DNA of 64,000 nt from Roseateles terrae (GCF_014192155.1 NZ_JACHXO010000001.1:646069-710068), one strand, 5' to 3'; shown: positions 25,750 to 35,163, counted from the stretch's first letter. Made by a program: numbers and translations. Notes: generated by a model from the sequence alone, not told the origin.

Positions 25750-26423
25750 CCATCCGCATCGTGCTTGCCGACGACCACCAACTGGTCCGCGAGGGGCTCA
25801 CCGCCCTGCTGGGAAAATCCGCCGACCTGGAAGTGGTCGGACTGGCCGAGGATGGCGCTGCCGCCGTGCGGCTGGTCCGGCAACTGGAGCCGGACGTGCT
25901 GGTGACCGACGTTGCCATGCCGGGCCTCAACGGCCTGGAGGCGGTGCGTCGCGTGAAGCAGCAGCAGCCGCTGGTGGCCTCCATCTGCCTGTCGATGCAT
26001 GGCGATCAACGGACGGTGGTGACCGCGCTGAACGCCGGGGTCTCCGGCTTCGTGCTGAAAGACGCCTCGGCGGACGAACTGGCCCATGCGGTGCGGGACG
26101 TCGCCGCGGGACGCATCTTCCTGAGCCCCAATCTCATGGGCGCGGTGGTGGACGAGCTGCGCCAGCACCATCGGCTGGCTGACAGCGCCACCCCGCTGCG
26201 GGCGCCTCAGACGCTCACTGCCCGGGAGCGCGAAATCGTGCAGCTGTTCGCCGAAGACCTCAGCACCCAGGACATTGCGGACCGTCTCCACCTGAGCGCC
26301 AAGACGGTGGCCACCCATCGCGAGAACATCACCCGCAAGCTTGGCGTGCGCGGTGTCGCCGGTCTGACGCGTTATGCCGTGCGCGAAGGACTGAGCACGG
26401 TCGACCCGGCGGTGGCCGCCTGA
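25746..26423 (+). CDS. NarL/FixJ family response regulator
   Basis: This 225-aa protein has a receiver domain (residues 1-120) with acidic residues LADDHQ (9-10), phospho-acceptor Asp55 (VTDVAMPG) and conserved Lys in FVLKDAS. A LuxR-type HTH follows at about 155-215 (LTAREREIVQLFAEDLSTQDIADRL then SAKTVATHRENITRKLGV). It is the cognate partner of the overlapping kinase. Targets are unknown; the palindromes upstream of the kinase are candidates for autoregulation. Confidence 0.9.
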   Translation: MTIRIVLADDHQLVREGLTALLGKSADLEVVGLAEDGAAAVRLVRQLEPDVLVTDVAMPGLNGLEAVRRVKQQQPLVASICLSMHGDQRTVVTALNAGVSGFVLKDASADELAHAVRDVAAGRIFLSPNLMGAVVDELRQHHRLADSATPLRAPQTLTAREREIVQLFAEDLSTQDIADRLHLSAKTVATHRENITRKLGVRGVAGLTRYAVREGLSTVDPAVAA

Positions 26424-26439
26424 GCCGCCGGGAGTGCCC

Positions 26440-27249
26440 ATGCCCTTATGGATCTACAACTGGCCGGACTGGCTGATCGGGATGGTGACGGTGGGAGGAT
26501 GTGTCGCACTGGCGGCTGGGGGCCATGCCCTTCGCCGGCGCTGGTGCGGCCTGCGCCTGCCGCGCGGGGAGGATGCGATGCTGCTGGGCATCGGACTGCT
26601 GCTGGGAACACTGTCGCTGGTGCTGCTGGCCCTGTGCGGCTTCGCCGGGCTGGACGCGGCAAACCGGACGGAGCGGATGGTGCAGCAGGAAGCGGGCGCC
26701 ATCGGCGGCCTGGGCCGGAGCCTGGCGGTGATGGCACCGGAGGAGTCGCGCCTGGCGCGTGAGCAGCTGCGCGCCTACACCCGGTCGGTCATCTTCAAGG
26801 AGTGGCCGGCGATGCAGGCGGGGCACAGCAGCCTGACGACCTGGGACGCCTTCGACACGCTGTTTCGGTCGCTGTCCGGCATTCAGCCGACCAATGCCTC
26901 CGAGCGGGCGCTGATGCCGGAAGTGTGGCAATCAACGCTGCAGCTGCTGCAGCTGCGTCAGGCACGGCTGCAGGCAGCCCAGCCCGCAGTGCCTGCGGCC
27001 CTCTGGGCGGTGACCACCGCAAGCACCGGACTCACGCTGGGGTTGCTGACCCTGCTGCCGGCGCATCGACGCGGACAGATGGTGTTGATGCTCTCTTCCG
27101 GTCTGCTGGGCCTCGGACTGTCCGTGGCGATCGCCCTGGACCGTCCGTTCTGCCGCAGCAGCTGCCCGGCCGCAGATCCGTTTGAGACGGCGCTGCAGCG
27201 CATGGAGCGGTGGGACCTGCAGACGACGCGCAGCCGTTCGCCACCGTGA
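26440..27249 (+). CDS. DUF4239-like membrane protein
   Basis: This 269-aa protein has two N-terminal helices (WLIGMVTVGGCVALAAGG; LLGIGLLLGTLSLVLLALCGFAG), a soluble helical segment of about 120 residues starting NRTERMVQQEAGAIGGLGR, and two C-terminal helices ending near AIALDRP. This arrangement, and the loop sequence in which VQQEA precedes a long helix, fits DUF4239 (bestrophin-like) proteins. ATG 26440 has GGGAG upstream. It follows the response regulator by 16 bp and may supply the signal that the sensorless kinase lacks; that is inference. Confidence 0.7.
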   Translation: MPLWIYNWPDWLIGMVTVGGCVALAAGGHALRRRWCGLRLPRGEDAMLLGIGLLLGTLSLVLLALCGFAGLDAANRTERMVQQEAGAIGGLGRSLAVMAPEESRLAREQLRAYTRSVIFKEWPAMQAGHSSLTTWDAFDTLFRSLSGIQPTNASERALMPEVWQSTLQLLQLRQARLQAAQPAVPAALWAVTTASTGLTLGLLTLLPAHRRGQMVLMLSSGLLGLGLSVAIALDRPFCRSSCPAADPFETALQRMERWDLQTTRSRSPP

Positions 27250-27293
27250 CGCCACCGTGTCGCCATCGGGCGTCGATCGGCAGGACACACCCG

Positions 27294-27851
27294 TTAGTTG
27301 CTGCTGCCGTTCTCGACTTCCGGGTCGGCTGATGCGATCAGCCGGGTGGTCTCACCCGTCGCCGGGAACTTGAAGATGAGAATGACGCCCCGACGCGTGG
27401 TGGAGACCACCGGGATTACGACCGACCGCGCCCGATGTGCACCGTGCCGGTCGTAGTAGTTGCCTTCCAGCGCCATCATCTGGGTGGAGACGGGGTCCTC
27501 GACCATGTTCAGGGTTCGGGCCGTGGCCGTGTAGAGCCCCACGCTTTTGGTGATCTCGTACCCCGAGGTCTTGATGTAGCCGACCACATGTTCAGGCACC
27601 GCCTCGGGGGCCACCTGGCGGATGCGCACCAGGTCCTGGTCATCGGCCGCCTTCAGCGCGTTGGACGGCACTGCGAACCACCCGCTGTTGAAATACAGGC
27701 AGCGCTCAAAGTCACTCTCGGCCGACGTTCCGGGCCGTTTGACCGGCACCGCGTAGTAGGTGGCGAACAGCGCATTCTGGTTGGGATCATTGTCCGTGTG
27801 GACGGCGGCGGTGTCGCGCGGATCCGCGCTGGCAGAGTCAAGAGTGCTCAT
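27294..27851 (-). CDS. Hypothetical protein, 185 aa, coupled to the STAND regulator
   Basis: I do not recognise a family. The N-terminus (1-30) is acidic and polar. The rest is a compact soluble sequence with ERCLYFNSGWFAVPSNALKA, EHVVGYIKTSGYEITKSVGL, LEGNYYDRHGAHRARSVVIP and GVILIFKFPATGET. The pattern of alternating hydrophobics suggests a beta-rich domain. There is no signal peptide. It begins 6 bp after the regulator gene and is almost certainly cotranscribed with it, suggesting a signal-sensing or modulating partner. It is absent from canonical eCIS gene lists I know. Confidence 0.7.
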   Translation of the reverse strand: MSTLDSASADPRDTAAVHTDNDPNQNALFATYYAVPVKRPGTSAESDFERCLYFNSGWFAVPSNALKAADDQDLVRIRQVAPEAVPEHVVGYIKTSGYEITKSVGLYTATARTLNMVEDPVSTQMMALEGNYYDRHGAHRARSVVIPVVSTTRRGVILIFKFPATGETTRLIASADPEVENGSSN

Positions 27852-27857
27852 AGTCCT

Positions 27858-30800
27858 TCAGGGAATGGTTGAGGTGGAGGGGGAAGAAAGCGCGGCCTGG
27901 GTGGGCACATAACCGCCCGCCACCAGCCGCTGGGAAAATTCTGGATACAGGTGGGCCGGGTTTTCGCATTGTTTGGCCAGCAGCCATGCCTCCAGCGGCG
28001 CGCCCCCCTGCCCGCTGTTCACGATGGGCCACAGCTGCGCGGCCAGCGCCGAGCAGCGGTCCTGGCGAGTCGCGGTTCCCGCACCCGCCCCACGGGTCTG
28101 AAGGGCATGCAGGGCCTGCAATTCCAGGAGCGCCAGCCGTCCGGCCAAATCCTGAACCTGCCAATGCCCGGGACGGTCCAGGTCCAGCCGTTTGAACGCG
28201 GGCCACGCCTGGGCCGTCAGTTCGAGCACCCGACTCCATTGCTGACGCGCCGCGGCGGAGGCCACCTCCACCACTTGCAGGCGGACCTGCGCATCCCGTT
28301 TCCCAAAGCTGCTGTCTGCACCGCCCAGGGACTGCACCGAGCTTCTCAGTGATTGAAGCGTCTCCGCGGAGATCGGCTCCCGCTCGGCCAGCAGCAGTTG
28401 CAGCGACAGGCGCGCGTGCAGAAGTTCCTTGCGCCAGTAGTCGTTGTCGGGATCCTGCGCCACCGAGGCCTCGATGCGCTGCACCGCTGCGCGCATGGTG
28501 GCGACGGCGACGTCCTCGCGTCCCATCGCACGGATCGCATCGGCGCGGCGCAGGTCAATCACCGCCACCTGTCGATCACGCGAACGTTCATCCGGATCCA
28601 TCCTGAGCAGCTCCAGATGAATGTTGCGCGCGGTGTCCAGCCGTACAAGCGCCGAGCGGGGATCGCCGCGCACCAGCGCCACCTTGGCCAGCCAGACCTC
28701 CGAAGCGCCCACCGATGCGCGAATGGTGCGACTGTCGGGCTGACGCTCAAGCGCCTCCCGCTTCTGTTTCAAGGCCTGCTCAAACCATCGCTGCGCTTCC
28801 GCCCAGTCCGCCTGCTGGAAGGCGGTGGAGCCCAGGCTGTTGACCGCATAGCCCCATTCCATCTGGGCGGTGGCGTCTTCCGGCAGCGCCTCGCGCCAGG
28901 TCACACACGCCTGCCGATAGGCATCGAACCACCTCATGGCCGAGCGCCCATCTCCGGCATCCAGTGCCATCTGTCCCATCCAGAATGCACTGGCGCCCAG
29001 GGTCTTGTAGTAGTCCGCCAGATCCACCTCCGGGGTGGGTGGATGATCCAGCAGCAGACGCCGCGCGGCATCGAGAGCCTCCAGGGCCACGTCCGTGCGG
29101 CCCTTCCCGCGGCTGCTGTTGACCTCGCCGATGACCACCAGCGCCTTGGCCCGCTGCAACGATTCCGCCGGCGACTCCCCCGCGCCATCCGCCGGTGCGA
29201 GCAGCCGCACGCCCTGCTCACCGATGCGTGTCAGCAGCGACAGCTTGCCGATGGGCCGGAGCTGGTCAGCCAGATCCCCGAGCATGAAGGACGCGAGCCG
29301 CTGGCTCTGACGCTCCCGGTCCGCGGCCAGGCGCGCCTGCCGGCCATAGGCGATCGCCGCCACCACCGCCACGGCAGCCAGCAGCGCCACCAGCGCCGTC
29401 CCCACCCAGCGCAGTCGTCGCTGCAGGCGCAGCCGGCGCAGTGAGTCACCGATGAAGCGCTGCTCATCCGCCGCGAACAGTGACGGGGATTCCCGCAGCG
29501 CCCGTGAGGCCTGCCAGAGCAGGCCACCGCCGGGCAACAGCAGCGGGGCCGCCTCGCCGCCGGACAGCCAGCGCTGCAGCCAGTGACGCAGCTCATCCCG
29601 CAAGGCCAGCGTCGCCCGGTGCTGGGCCACCCAGGCCGTCACCCGCGGCCATTGGCGCAGCAACGCTTCATGGGCCACCCGGAACCCGGTCGCTCCGGCC
29701 ACATGGTCCGCCACCAGCAGGCGGGCGTCGACAAAGGCCTCGGCCAGCGCCCGCTCGTCGTCGTCGCCCAGCGAGGCCGCGGCGGCCCAGCGGCTGGTGG
29801 GCGAAGCATCCTCCGACGACAGGCTCACGATCCGCGGCAGCAGCAGGCCCAGCGCCTCCTGGCGCGACGGCGGCAGGCCCGCCAGCACCGCTTCCGCATG
29901 CCGGCCGATCGCCCCCTCCAGGCGGCCCATCGCCTCATAGGCGTCCCAGCTCAGCACGTCGCCCGGGGCGCGGTTCAGATAGAGCGCCTGCAAGGTGTAC
30001 TGCAGCAGCGGCAAGGCGTCCGGCGCCTGCATCGCATCGCTGCTGAGGCGGTCATCCAGCCGGTTCAGGCCGCTGGCATCGCTGCCGAACACCAGCCCGG
30101 CCGCGCGCGCCGGCAGGCGGATCATCTGGGCAAGTGCCTCCGCATCCGGTGGCGCGAGATCCATGTGCGCGCCCTGCTCCTTGTCCCGCATCAGGGTTGG
30201 GTGCTGGGCCAGGGCCGGATAGAAGTCGTTGCGGCATAGGGCCAACACCACCATGCGGCCGCTGGCGACCAGGGCATGCAGGGTGGCGATGAAGTCCGCG
30301 GGAGGGGCGCTGTTGCCGCCGGCGGCGCGGTCGATGCGGTCGGTGCCGCCGCCCTTCAGCACGGCCTCCAGGCGGTCCAGCACCAGCAGCGGCGGTTGGC
30401 GCGGTCCATTGGGGGGTGCCAGGGACGCCGCACTGGCCCCCACCGGCTCCATCGCCCGAAGCGCAATGTCCAGCAGTCGGATCACCTCCTCGGGCCGGTC
30501 ACGGAGCAGGTGGCCCAGTGAACTGATGCTGTGACCGGACAGCAGCGGCTGCCCGTCCTGCTCCCAGTCCAGCAGTCCGCCGGCCAGCGCCGACCAAGGA
30601 TCGAGTTCCCCCAGCGTCGCCAGATCCACGCTGGCACTGGCACAAATGCTGAGTCCGCCCGCCTGCAGCGCCGGCATCGCCTGACGGGCGGCAACGCCCT
30701 GCCCGCGCAGCGCCGGCAGCAGCCCCGCCTGCACCAGCGACGTCTTGCCGGACCCACTCGGGCCCAGCAGCACCACCAGCGGCCAGCGCCGGCGCCACTG

Positions 30801-31709
30801 CGCCGCCAGGCGCTGCTGCAGCGACGCCACCGCATCGTCCCGGCCGAAAAACACCGCCGCATGGTCTTCGTCAAAGGCTTCGAGGCCACAGAACGGCGAG
30901 TCGCCGCGCCAGCCGCCCTCATGGCTGCGGGTCCCCATGGCGCTCAACACGCCGATGGGGGCGACCACCCGGTATCCCTGCTTGCGAATCGTCTCGATAT
31001 AGCGCGGCGCACTCGCACTGTCGTCCAGCGCCTTGCGCAAGCCGGCCACCACCTTGTGGACGGGGTTGTCGCCGAGCGTTTCGCCCGGCCAGCAGGTGGT
31101 CAGCAGCGTCTCGGCGCTCATCACCACGCCGGGCTGCCGGCACAGCGCCGTCAACACCGCCATCGGACGAGGTTCCAGGCTCACGGACTGGTCACCGCGC
31201 ACCAGCCGCCGCGCGGCCACGTCCACCAGCCAGTCGCCGAGGAGAAAGCGCGTTGCTTCCCCGGCGTCCATCTCGGCGGCGGAGCTGCGCGGGCCGGTGT
31301 CGCTGCTCGGCGCTGCGGGGTCGTCATGCGTGCCAGGGGCCTGACGCACCGCCGGGCGTCGCCGTAGCCCGGGATCCTGCACCTTCCCAAGCCCGGTCTC
31401 CAGGCCTTGCGGCGTCCCCCCCTTCAGCGCCTCTGAGGCCTGAGGGCGAGTCGGCCACGTGTGCGCGAGACCCCATCGGTGGCTCGTGTCTTGCGCCTCC
31501 TGCGCGTCCTGCCCTTGAGGCCCGCCCTGGCCGAGATGCCGCGACGCGCGCCCCGACGCTTTGACTGACGCACCTACGGACGCACCTACTGAAGCCCCTG
31601 CCGCCGCCCCTGAGGGCGCTCCTCCTGACGCCAGAGCTGGCGCCTGCGAGCCGGCCACGGGGGCCCGGTCGCCACCCGGTCCGGCCTCGCCGTCCGTGTT
31701 CGCATTCAT
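27858..31709 (-). CDS. Membrane-anchored regulator: winged HTH + STAND NTPase + helical repeats
   Basis: This 1283-aa protein has several parts. Residues 1-150 are low-complexity (a GASVGASVGASVKAS repeat at 38-52). Residues 154-252 form an OmpR/CadC-type winged HTH (FLLGDWLVDVAARRLVRGD, HKVVAGLRKALDD, RYIETIRKQGYRVVAP). A STAND NTPase begins at about 272 (SPFCGLEAFDEDHAAVFFGR, then Walker A GPSGSGKTS at 316-324) with a helical arm to about 765. One membrane helix lies near 770-792 (WVGTALVALLAAVAVVAAIA). About 490 helical, TPR-like residues follow (NSLGSTAFQQADWAEAQRWFEQALK). It is divergent from the eCIS operon across 231 bp and is its likely regulator. A GGGAG ribosome-binding site supports ATG 31709. 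Confidence 0.85.
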   Translation of the reverse strand: MNANTDGEAGPGGDRAPVAGSQAPALASGGAPSGAAAGASVGASVGASVKASGRASRHLGQGGPQGQDAQEAQDTSHRWGLAHTWPTRPQASEALKGGTPQGLETGLGKVQDPGLRRRPAVRQAPGTHDDPAAPSSDTGPRSSAAEMDAGEATRFLLGDWLVDVAARRLVRGDQSVSLEPRPMAVLTALCRQPGVVMSAETLLTTCWPGETLGDNPVHKVVAGLRKALDDSASAPRYIETIRKQGYRVVAPIGVLSAMGTRSHEGGWRGDSPFCGLEAFDEDHAAVFFGRDDAVASLQQRLAAQWRRRWPLVVLLGPSGSGKTSLVQAGLLPALRGQGVAARQAMPALQAGGLSICASASVDLATLGELDPWSALAGGLLDWEQDGQPLLSGHSISSLGHLLRDRPEEVIRLLDIALRAMEPVGASAASLAPPNGPRQPPLLVLDRLEAVLKGGGTDRIDRAAGGNSAPPADFIATLHALVASGRMVVLALCRNDFYPALAQHPTLMRDKEQGAHMDLAPPDAEALAQMIRLPARAAGLVFGSDASGLNRLDDRLSSDAMQAPDALPLLQYTLQALYLNRAPGDVLSWDAYEAMGRLEGAIGRHAEAVLAGLPPSRQEALGLLLPRIVSLSSEDASPTSRWAAAASLGDDDERALAEAFVDARLLVADHVAGATGFRVAHEALLRQWPRVTAWVAQHRATLALRDELRHWLQRWLSGGEAAPLLLPGGGLLWQASRALRESPSLFAADEQRFIGDSLRRLRLQRRLRWVGTALVALLAAVAVVAAIAYGRQARLAADRERQSQRLASFMLGDLADQLRPIGKLSLLTRIGEQGVRLLAPADGAGESPAESLQRAKALVVIGEVNSSRGKGRTDVALEALDAARRLLLDHPPTPEVDLADYYKTLGASAFWMGQMALDAGDGRSAMRWFDAYRQACVTWREALPEDATAQMEWGYAVNSLGSTAFQQADWAEAQRWFEQALKQKREALERQPDSRTIRASVGASEVWLAKVALVRGDPRSALVRLDTARNIHLELLRMDPDERSRDRQVAVIDLRRADAIRAMGREDVAVATMRAAVQRIEASVAQDPDNDYWRKELLHARLSLQLLLAEREPISAETLQSLRSSVQSLGGADSSFGKRDAQVRLQVVEVASAAARQQWSRVLELTAQAWPAFKRLDLDRPGHWQVQDLAGRLALLELQALHALQTRGAGAGTATRQDRCSALAAQLWPIVNSGQGGAPLEAWLLAKQCENPAHLYPEFSQRLVAGGYVPTQAALSSPSTSTIP

Positions 31710-31940
31710 TGTGTTCTCTCCCTCGCGACGACCCGGTTCGAGCCGCCGACGGGGTGCAGTCTAGGAGCCCCGACGGGTGGCGTCCATCCTGTGGCGACGC
31801 ACCCACGTTTCCGAGAGAGAAATCAGCACCGTCACCCGCCAAGCTCAGATTTCGTCCGATGGGTCAAAGGGCATCCGGCCCCTATCGTTTCGACACGTTG
31901 TCACGCCGACCCGCCCCTTCCCTCCCCATCCGCCCCCGCC

Positions 31941-32516
31941 ATGATTGATGCCGCCCTCGCTCACATTGCACAGCAGCTGAATCAGTCGCTGCGCCGGGCC
32001 TATCTGGTGGCGGAAGACCTGGTGGTGGTGTCCAGCCTGCACGAATGCGATGGGGGCCTGGCCACCGGCACCGCCAACCGGCTGGCGCTGTTCCTGGTGA
32101 ACCTGCAGCGCGACACCGTCGGTGGCGTCACGCCGCGCGCCTCGTCCCAAACCCGCCACCTGGTGCAGCCGGCGCCGGTGCATCTCAACCTGATGCTGAT
32201 GGTCGCGGCCAACTTTGGCGGCTCGACCTATCAGGAGGGATTGAAGCTGCTGTCCAGCACCCTGGCCTTCTTCCAGTCGCGCCCGCTCTTCGATCACCAC
32301 AACACCCCCGAGCTGGACCGCCGCATCGAACGCCTGGTGCTGGACCTGGAGAATCTCGATTACAGCCAGCTGTCGCAGGTCTGGGGGCTGTTTGGCGGGC
32401 GCTACCTGCCGTCGGTCGTGTACCGCCTGAGGCTGATCACCATCGACGCCGGTCATAGCCAGGGCACGGTGCCGTCGGTGCAGGCGCCGACGGTGCGCAT
32501 CGGGAGCCCGACATGA
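31941..32516 (+). CDS. Pvc16-like tail terminator/cap protein (DUF4255)
   Basis: This 191-aa protein opens MIDAALAHIAQQLNQSLRRA and contains LFLVNLQRDTVGG, PVHLNLMLMVAANFGG and LEGLKLLSSTLAFFQ-like DUF4255 sequence, ending in a domain with YLPSVVYRLRLITIDAG. In Photorhabdus virulence cassettes and antifeeding prophage particles this family caps the distal end of the sheath-tube. I chose ATG 31941, because the in-frame extension to 31791 is Pro/Arg-rich and occupies the promoter region. It is the first gene of the rightward eCIS operon and overlaps the next by four bases. Confidence 0.86.
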   Translation: MIDAALAHIAQQLNQSLRRAYLVAEDLVVVSSLHECDGGLATGTANRLALFLVNLQRDTVGGVTPRASSQTRHLVQPAPVHLNLMLMVAANFGGSTYQEGLKLLSSTLAFFQSRPLFDHHNTPELDRRIERLVLDLENLDYSQLSQVWGLFGGRYLPSVVYRLRLITIDAGHSQGTVPSVQAPTVRIGSPT

Positions 32517-33400
32517 GCCGCACGCTGCCGCTGTTCCGGCTGGAGGTGGCTCATGCCTACTTTGCCGATGGCCGCGCCCGGGGTCTGCGGTGGGAGGCGG
32601 CCGACGACACCGCCCGTCGCCTGCGCCGCGCCGACGTGCTGGAGCGCCAGGACGGTGCTTCGCTCACGCTGCTGGGACCGGCCGATGCGGCGGTGCAGCT
32701 GCTGCACGACAGTGGCGAGCCCCTGACCTGGTGGGTGCGCGCCACCGATCCGGCCTTCGCCATCTATACCGACGATCCGGCGCAGCGTCCGAATGAACTG
32801 CTGGTGGTGGCGCCGCCGGCGGGATTCCCTGACTCGAGCAGCGAGCCGGCGACCGCGCATTCAGTGGCTTCCGTGCGTGTGATGCCGATCGTCCACGGCC
32901 CGACGGGCGCACCCGATCCGGTGCCGGAAGGCAGCTACGCACTGTCCGGAGAAGCGGCCTGGCGAGCCCCGTTTGCCGTGCTGCGCCTGCCGCCGGATGC
33001 ACTGGCCACCCCGGACGCCACGCCGGGCGTGTCGACGCGCCCCCCCGGCCCGGCCACGCTGCGCTGGTCCCTCCTCCCCCGCCGGGTCATCTGGAAGTAC
33101 TGCCTCTTCGGCGACTGGTCCGAGGACGCGCTGGACATCGTGGACCCCGACGGCACCGTCAGCTTTTTTCCACCGGCCGCCGAGCGGGGCCCCGAGGGCC
33201 GCCCGCTGCTGGCGATGCGCTCGCGGGTTCCGCTGGCGCTGGCCGAACGTTCCGACACCCGCCTGCAGCTGCGATGCCGCCAGTCGGGCGTCTCCAAAGT
33301 CCTGGTGAAGCGGCTGCCGGTGCCCGGCCCGCGTCACCTGGCTCGCGAGGAGATCGACGGCGCGGCGACGCTGGTCTCCGAAATCCATGTGCACCGCTGA
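32513..33400 (+). CDS. eCIS-associated protein of unknown function, 295 aa
   Basis: No family recognised. The sequence is beta-rich and Pro-containing, with LFRLEVAHAYFADGRARGLRW at the N-terminus, a middle block WWVRATDPAFAIYTDDP, and WSLLPRRVIWKYCLFGDWSEDALDI near residue 190. It has no signal peptide or membrane helix. Its start overlaps the Pvc16-like stop (ATGA) and it precedes the sheath gene by 68 bp, so it is made with the particle. A structural, chaperone or assembly role is plausible but unproven. Confidence 0.75.
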   Translation: MSRTLPLFRLEVAHAYFADGRARGLRWEAADDTARRLRRADVLERQDGASLTLLGPADAAVQLLHDSGEPLTWWVRATDPAFAIYTDDPAQRPNELLVVAPPAGFPDSSSEPATAHSVASVRVMPIVHGPTGAPDPVPEGSYALSGEAAWRAPFAVLRLPPDALATPDATPGVSTRPPGPATLRWSLLPRRVIWKYCLFGDWSEDALDIVDPDGTVSFFPPAAERGPEGRPLLAMRSRVPLALAERSDTRLQLRCRQSGVSKVLVKRLPVPGPRHLAREEIDGAATLVSEIHVHR

Positions 33401-33468
33401 CGCCCGCACATGGGTCTTGAGCGTCGTTGGTATCGCCCATTCGTCAATCCTTCTGAGAGGAGGCCGTC

Positions 33469-35112
33469 ATGGCTATGAAGACACCCGGTGTCTATATCGT
33501 TGAGAAAAACGCCTTTCCCAACTCCGTCGTGGAGGTAGCCACCGCGGTGCCCGCCTTCGTCGGCTACACCGCCAAAGCGGACAACGCGGGCAAGTCCCTC
33601 AAGGGACGACCCTGGCGCATCAGCTCCATGGCGGAGTTCCACACCTACTTCGGCTTGGCGCCGGCAGCCCGTCTGACCCTCCGCGACAAGACCGCGGACG
33701 ACGATGAAGCCGCTTTCACCCTGGGCAAAAAGGACTATGTGCTGGCACAGCCCGCCGGCAAGGACGGCGGGCGCTTCCTGCTCTATCACAGCATGCGCCA
33801 CTTTTTCCAGAATGGCGGCGGTCCTTGCTATGTGGTGTCGGTCGGTGATTACGACAGCAGCGTCGGCGCTGAAGACCTGACGCGCGGCATCGACGCCCTG
33901 CTCAAGGAGCAGGAGCCCACCATGCTGGTCATCCCGGACGCGGTGCTGCTGGACGAGAAGGACTGCGTCTCCGTGCAGCAGGCCATGCTCCTGCATTGCG
34001 GCGGGAAGATGCGCAACCGCATGGCGATCCTGGATGTCTACGCCGGCTACCGGGACCAGAAGCATCCCAAGGGCGATCCGGTGGCGGCCTTCCGCAACAG
34101 CCTGGGCATCAACTTTCTGGACTTCGCCACCGCCTACTACCCGTGGGTACGCACGACGGTCGTCCAGGAGCGGGACCTGGACTACACCAACGTGGTCAAT
34201 GGCTCGGTGCTGGCCGACCTGATCCGCCAGGACCTGCAGCTGCCCGAGAAGCAGGAGCAGGACACGCTGGCCCAGGGCACCTCCGGCGCGGCGCTGCGGC
34301 GCCAGTCGCTGTGGAAGTCGCTGGCGCAGGTGGCCTATGACGACGATGCCTGGAAGAAGGATCTCACCGACGAGATCAACGCGTCCGACAAGTCGCCGGA
34401 AGACAAGGCCAAGCTGCTCACCGACGATGCGCTCAAGGCGGCCGTGGCCACCCACAAGGGCCTGCTGCACAAGAGCCTCGTCGCCATCAGCCCGCTCTAC
34501 AACACCATCATGGCGGAAGCGCGCAACCAGCTGAACCTGATGCCGCCGGCTGCCGCGATGGCCGGGCTGTTCACGATGGTCGACAACACCCGCGGGGTGT
34601 GGAAGGCACCGGCCAACGTCAGCATCAACGGCGTGGTCGCTCCAGCGGTGTCCATCTCGCATGAAGACCAGGAAGACCTGAACGTCACCACCCAGGGCAA
34701 GTCGATCAACGCCATCCGCAGCTTCATCGGCGAAGGCGTGCTGGTGTGGGGCGCCCGGACCCTGGACGGCAACAGCCTGGACTGGCGCTACATCAACGTG
34801 CGCCGCACCATGATCATGCTGGAAGAGTCCTGCCGCCTCGCCGCCAAGGCCATGGTCTTCGAGCCCAATGTGAGCAATACCTGGGTGACCATCAAGGCCA
34901 TGATCAGCAACTTCCTCACCAGCGTGTGGAAGCGCGGCGGCCTGGCCGGGGCCGTGCCGGACGACGCCTTCAGCGTGCATGTCGGCCTGGGCGAGACGAT
35001 GACGCCCGAGGACATCCTCGAAGGCATCCTGCGGGTCACCGTGCTGGTGGCCATCAGCCGCCCGGCTGAATTCATCGAGATCACCTTCCAGCAGCAGATG
35101 CAGAAGACCTGA
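33469..35112 (+). CDS. Contractile tail sheath protein (Pvc2-4 type)
   Basis: This 547-aa protein has the sheath N-terminus MAMKTPGVYIVEKNAFPNSV followed by AVPAFVGYTAKA, and the conserved C-terminal domain with YINVRRTMIMLEESCRLAAK, VFEPNVSNTWVTIKAMISNF and RPAEFIEITFQQQMQ. The sheath contracts to drive the inner tube through a target membrane. Only one sheath gene is present, whereas Photorhabdus cassettes carry several paralogues. A strong GAGAGGAGG ribosome-binding site fits its high copy number per particle. Confidence 0.95.
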   Translation: MAMKTPGVYIVEKNAFPNSVVEVATAVPAFVGYTAKADNAGKSLKGRPWRISSMAEFHTYFGLAPAARLTLRDKTADDDEAAFTLGKKDYVLAQPAGKDGGRFLLYHSMRHFFQNGGGPCYVVSVGDYDSSVGAEDLTRGIDALLKEQEPTMLVIPDAVLLDEKDCVSVQQAMLLHCGGKMRNRMAILDVYAGYRDQKHPKGDPVAAFRNSLGINFLDFATAYYPWVRTTVVQERDLDYTNVVNGSVLADLIRQDLQLPEKQEQDTLAQGTSGAALRRQSLWKSLAQVAYDDDAWKKDLTDEINASDKSPEDKAKLLTDDALKAAVATHKGLLHKSLVAISPLYNTIMAEARNQLNLMPPAAAMAGLFTMVDNTRGVWKAPANVSINGVVAPAVSISHEDQEDLNVTTQGKSINAIRSFIGEGVLVWGARTLDGNSLDWRYINVRRTMIMLEESCRLAAKAMVFEPNVSNTWVTIKAMISNFLTSVWKRGGLAGAVPDDAFSVHVGLGETMTPEDILEGILRVTVLVAISRPAEFIEITFQQQMQKT

Positions 35113-35163
35113 TCTGCACCTCTCCATCCTCATTGACTTTCTCGACACACAAGGAGGCAGGTC

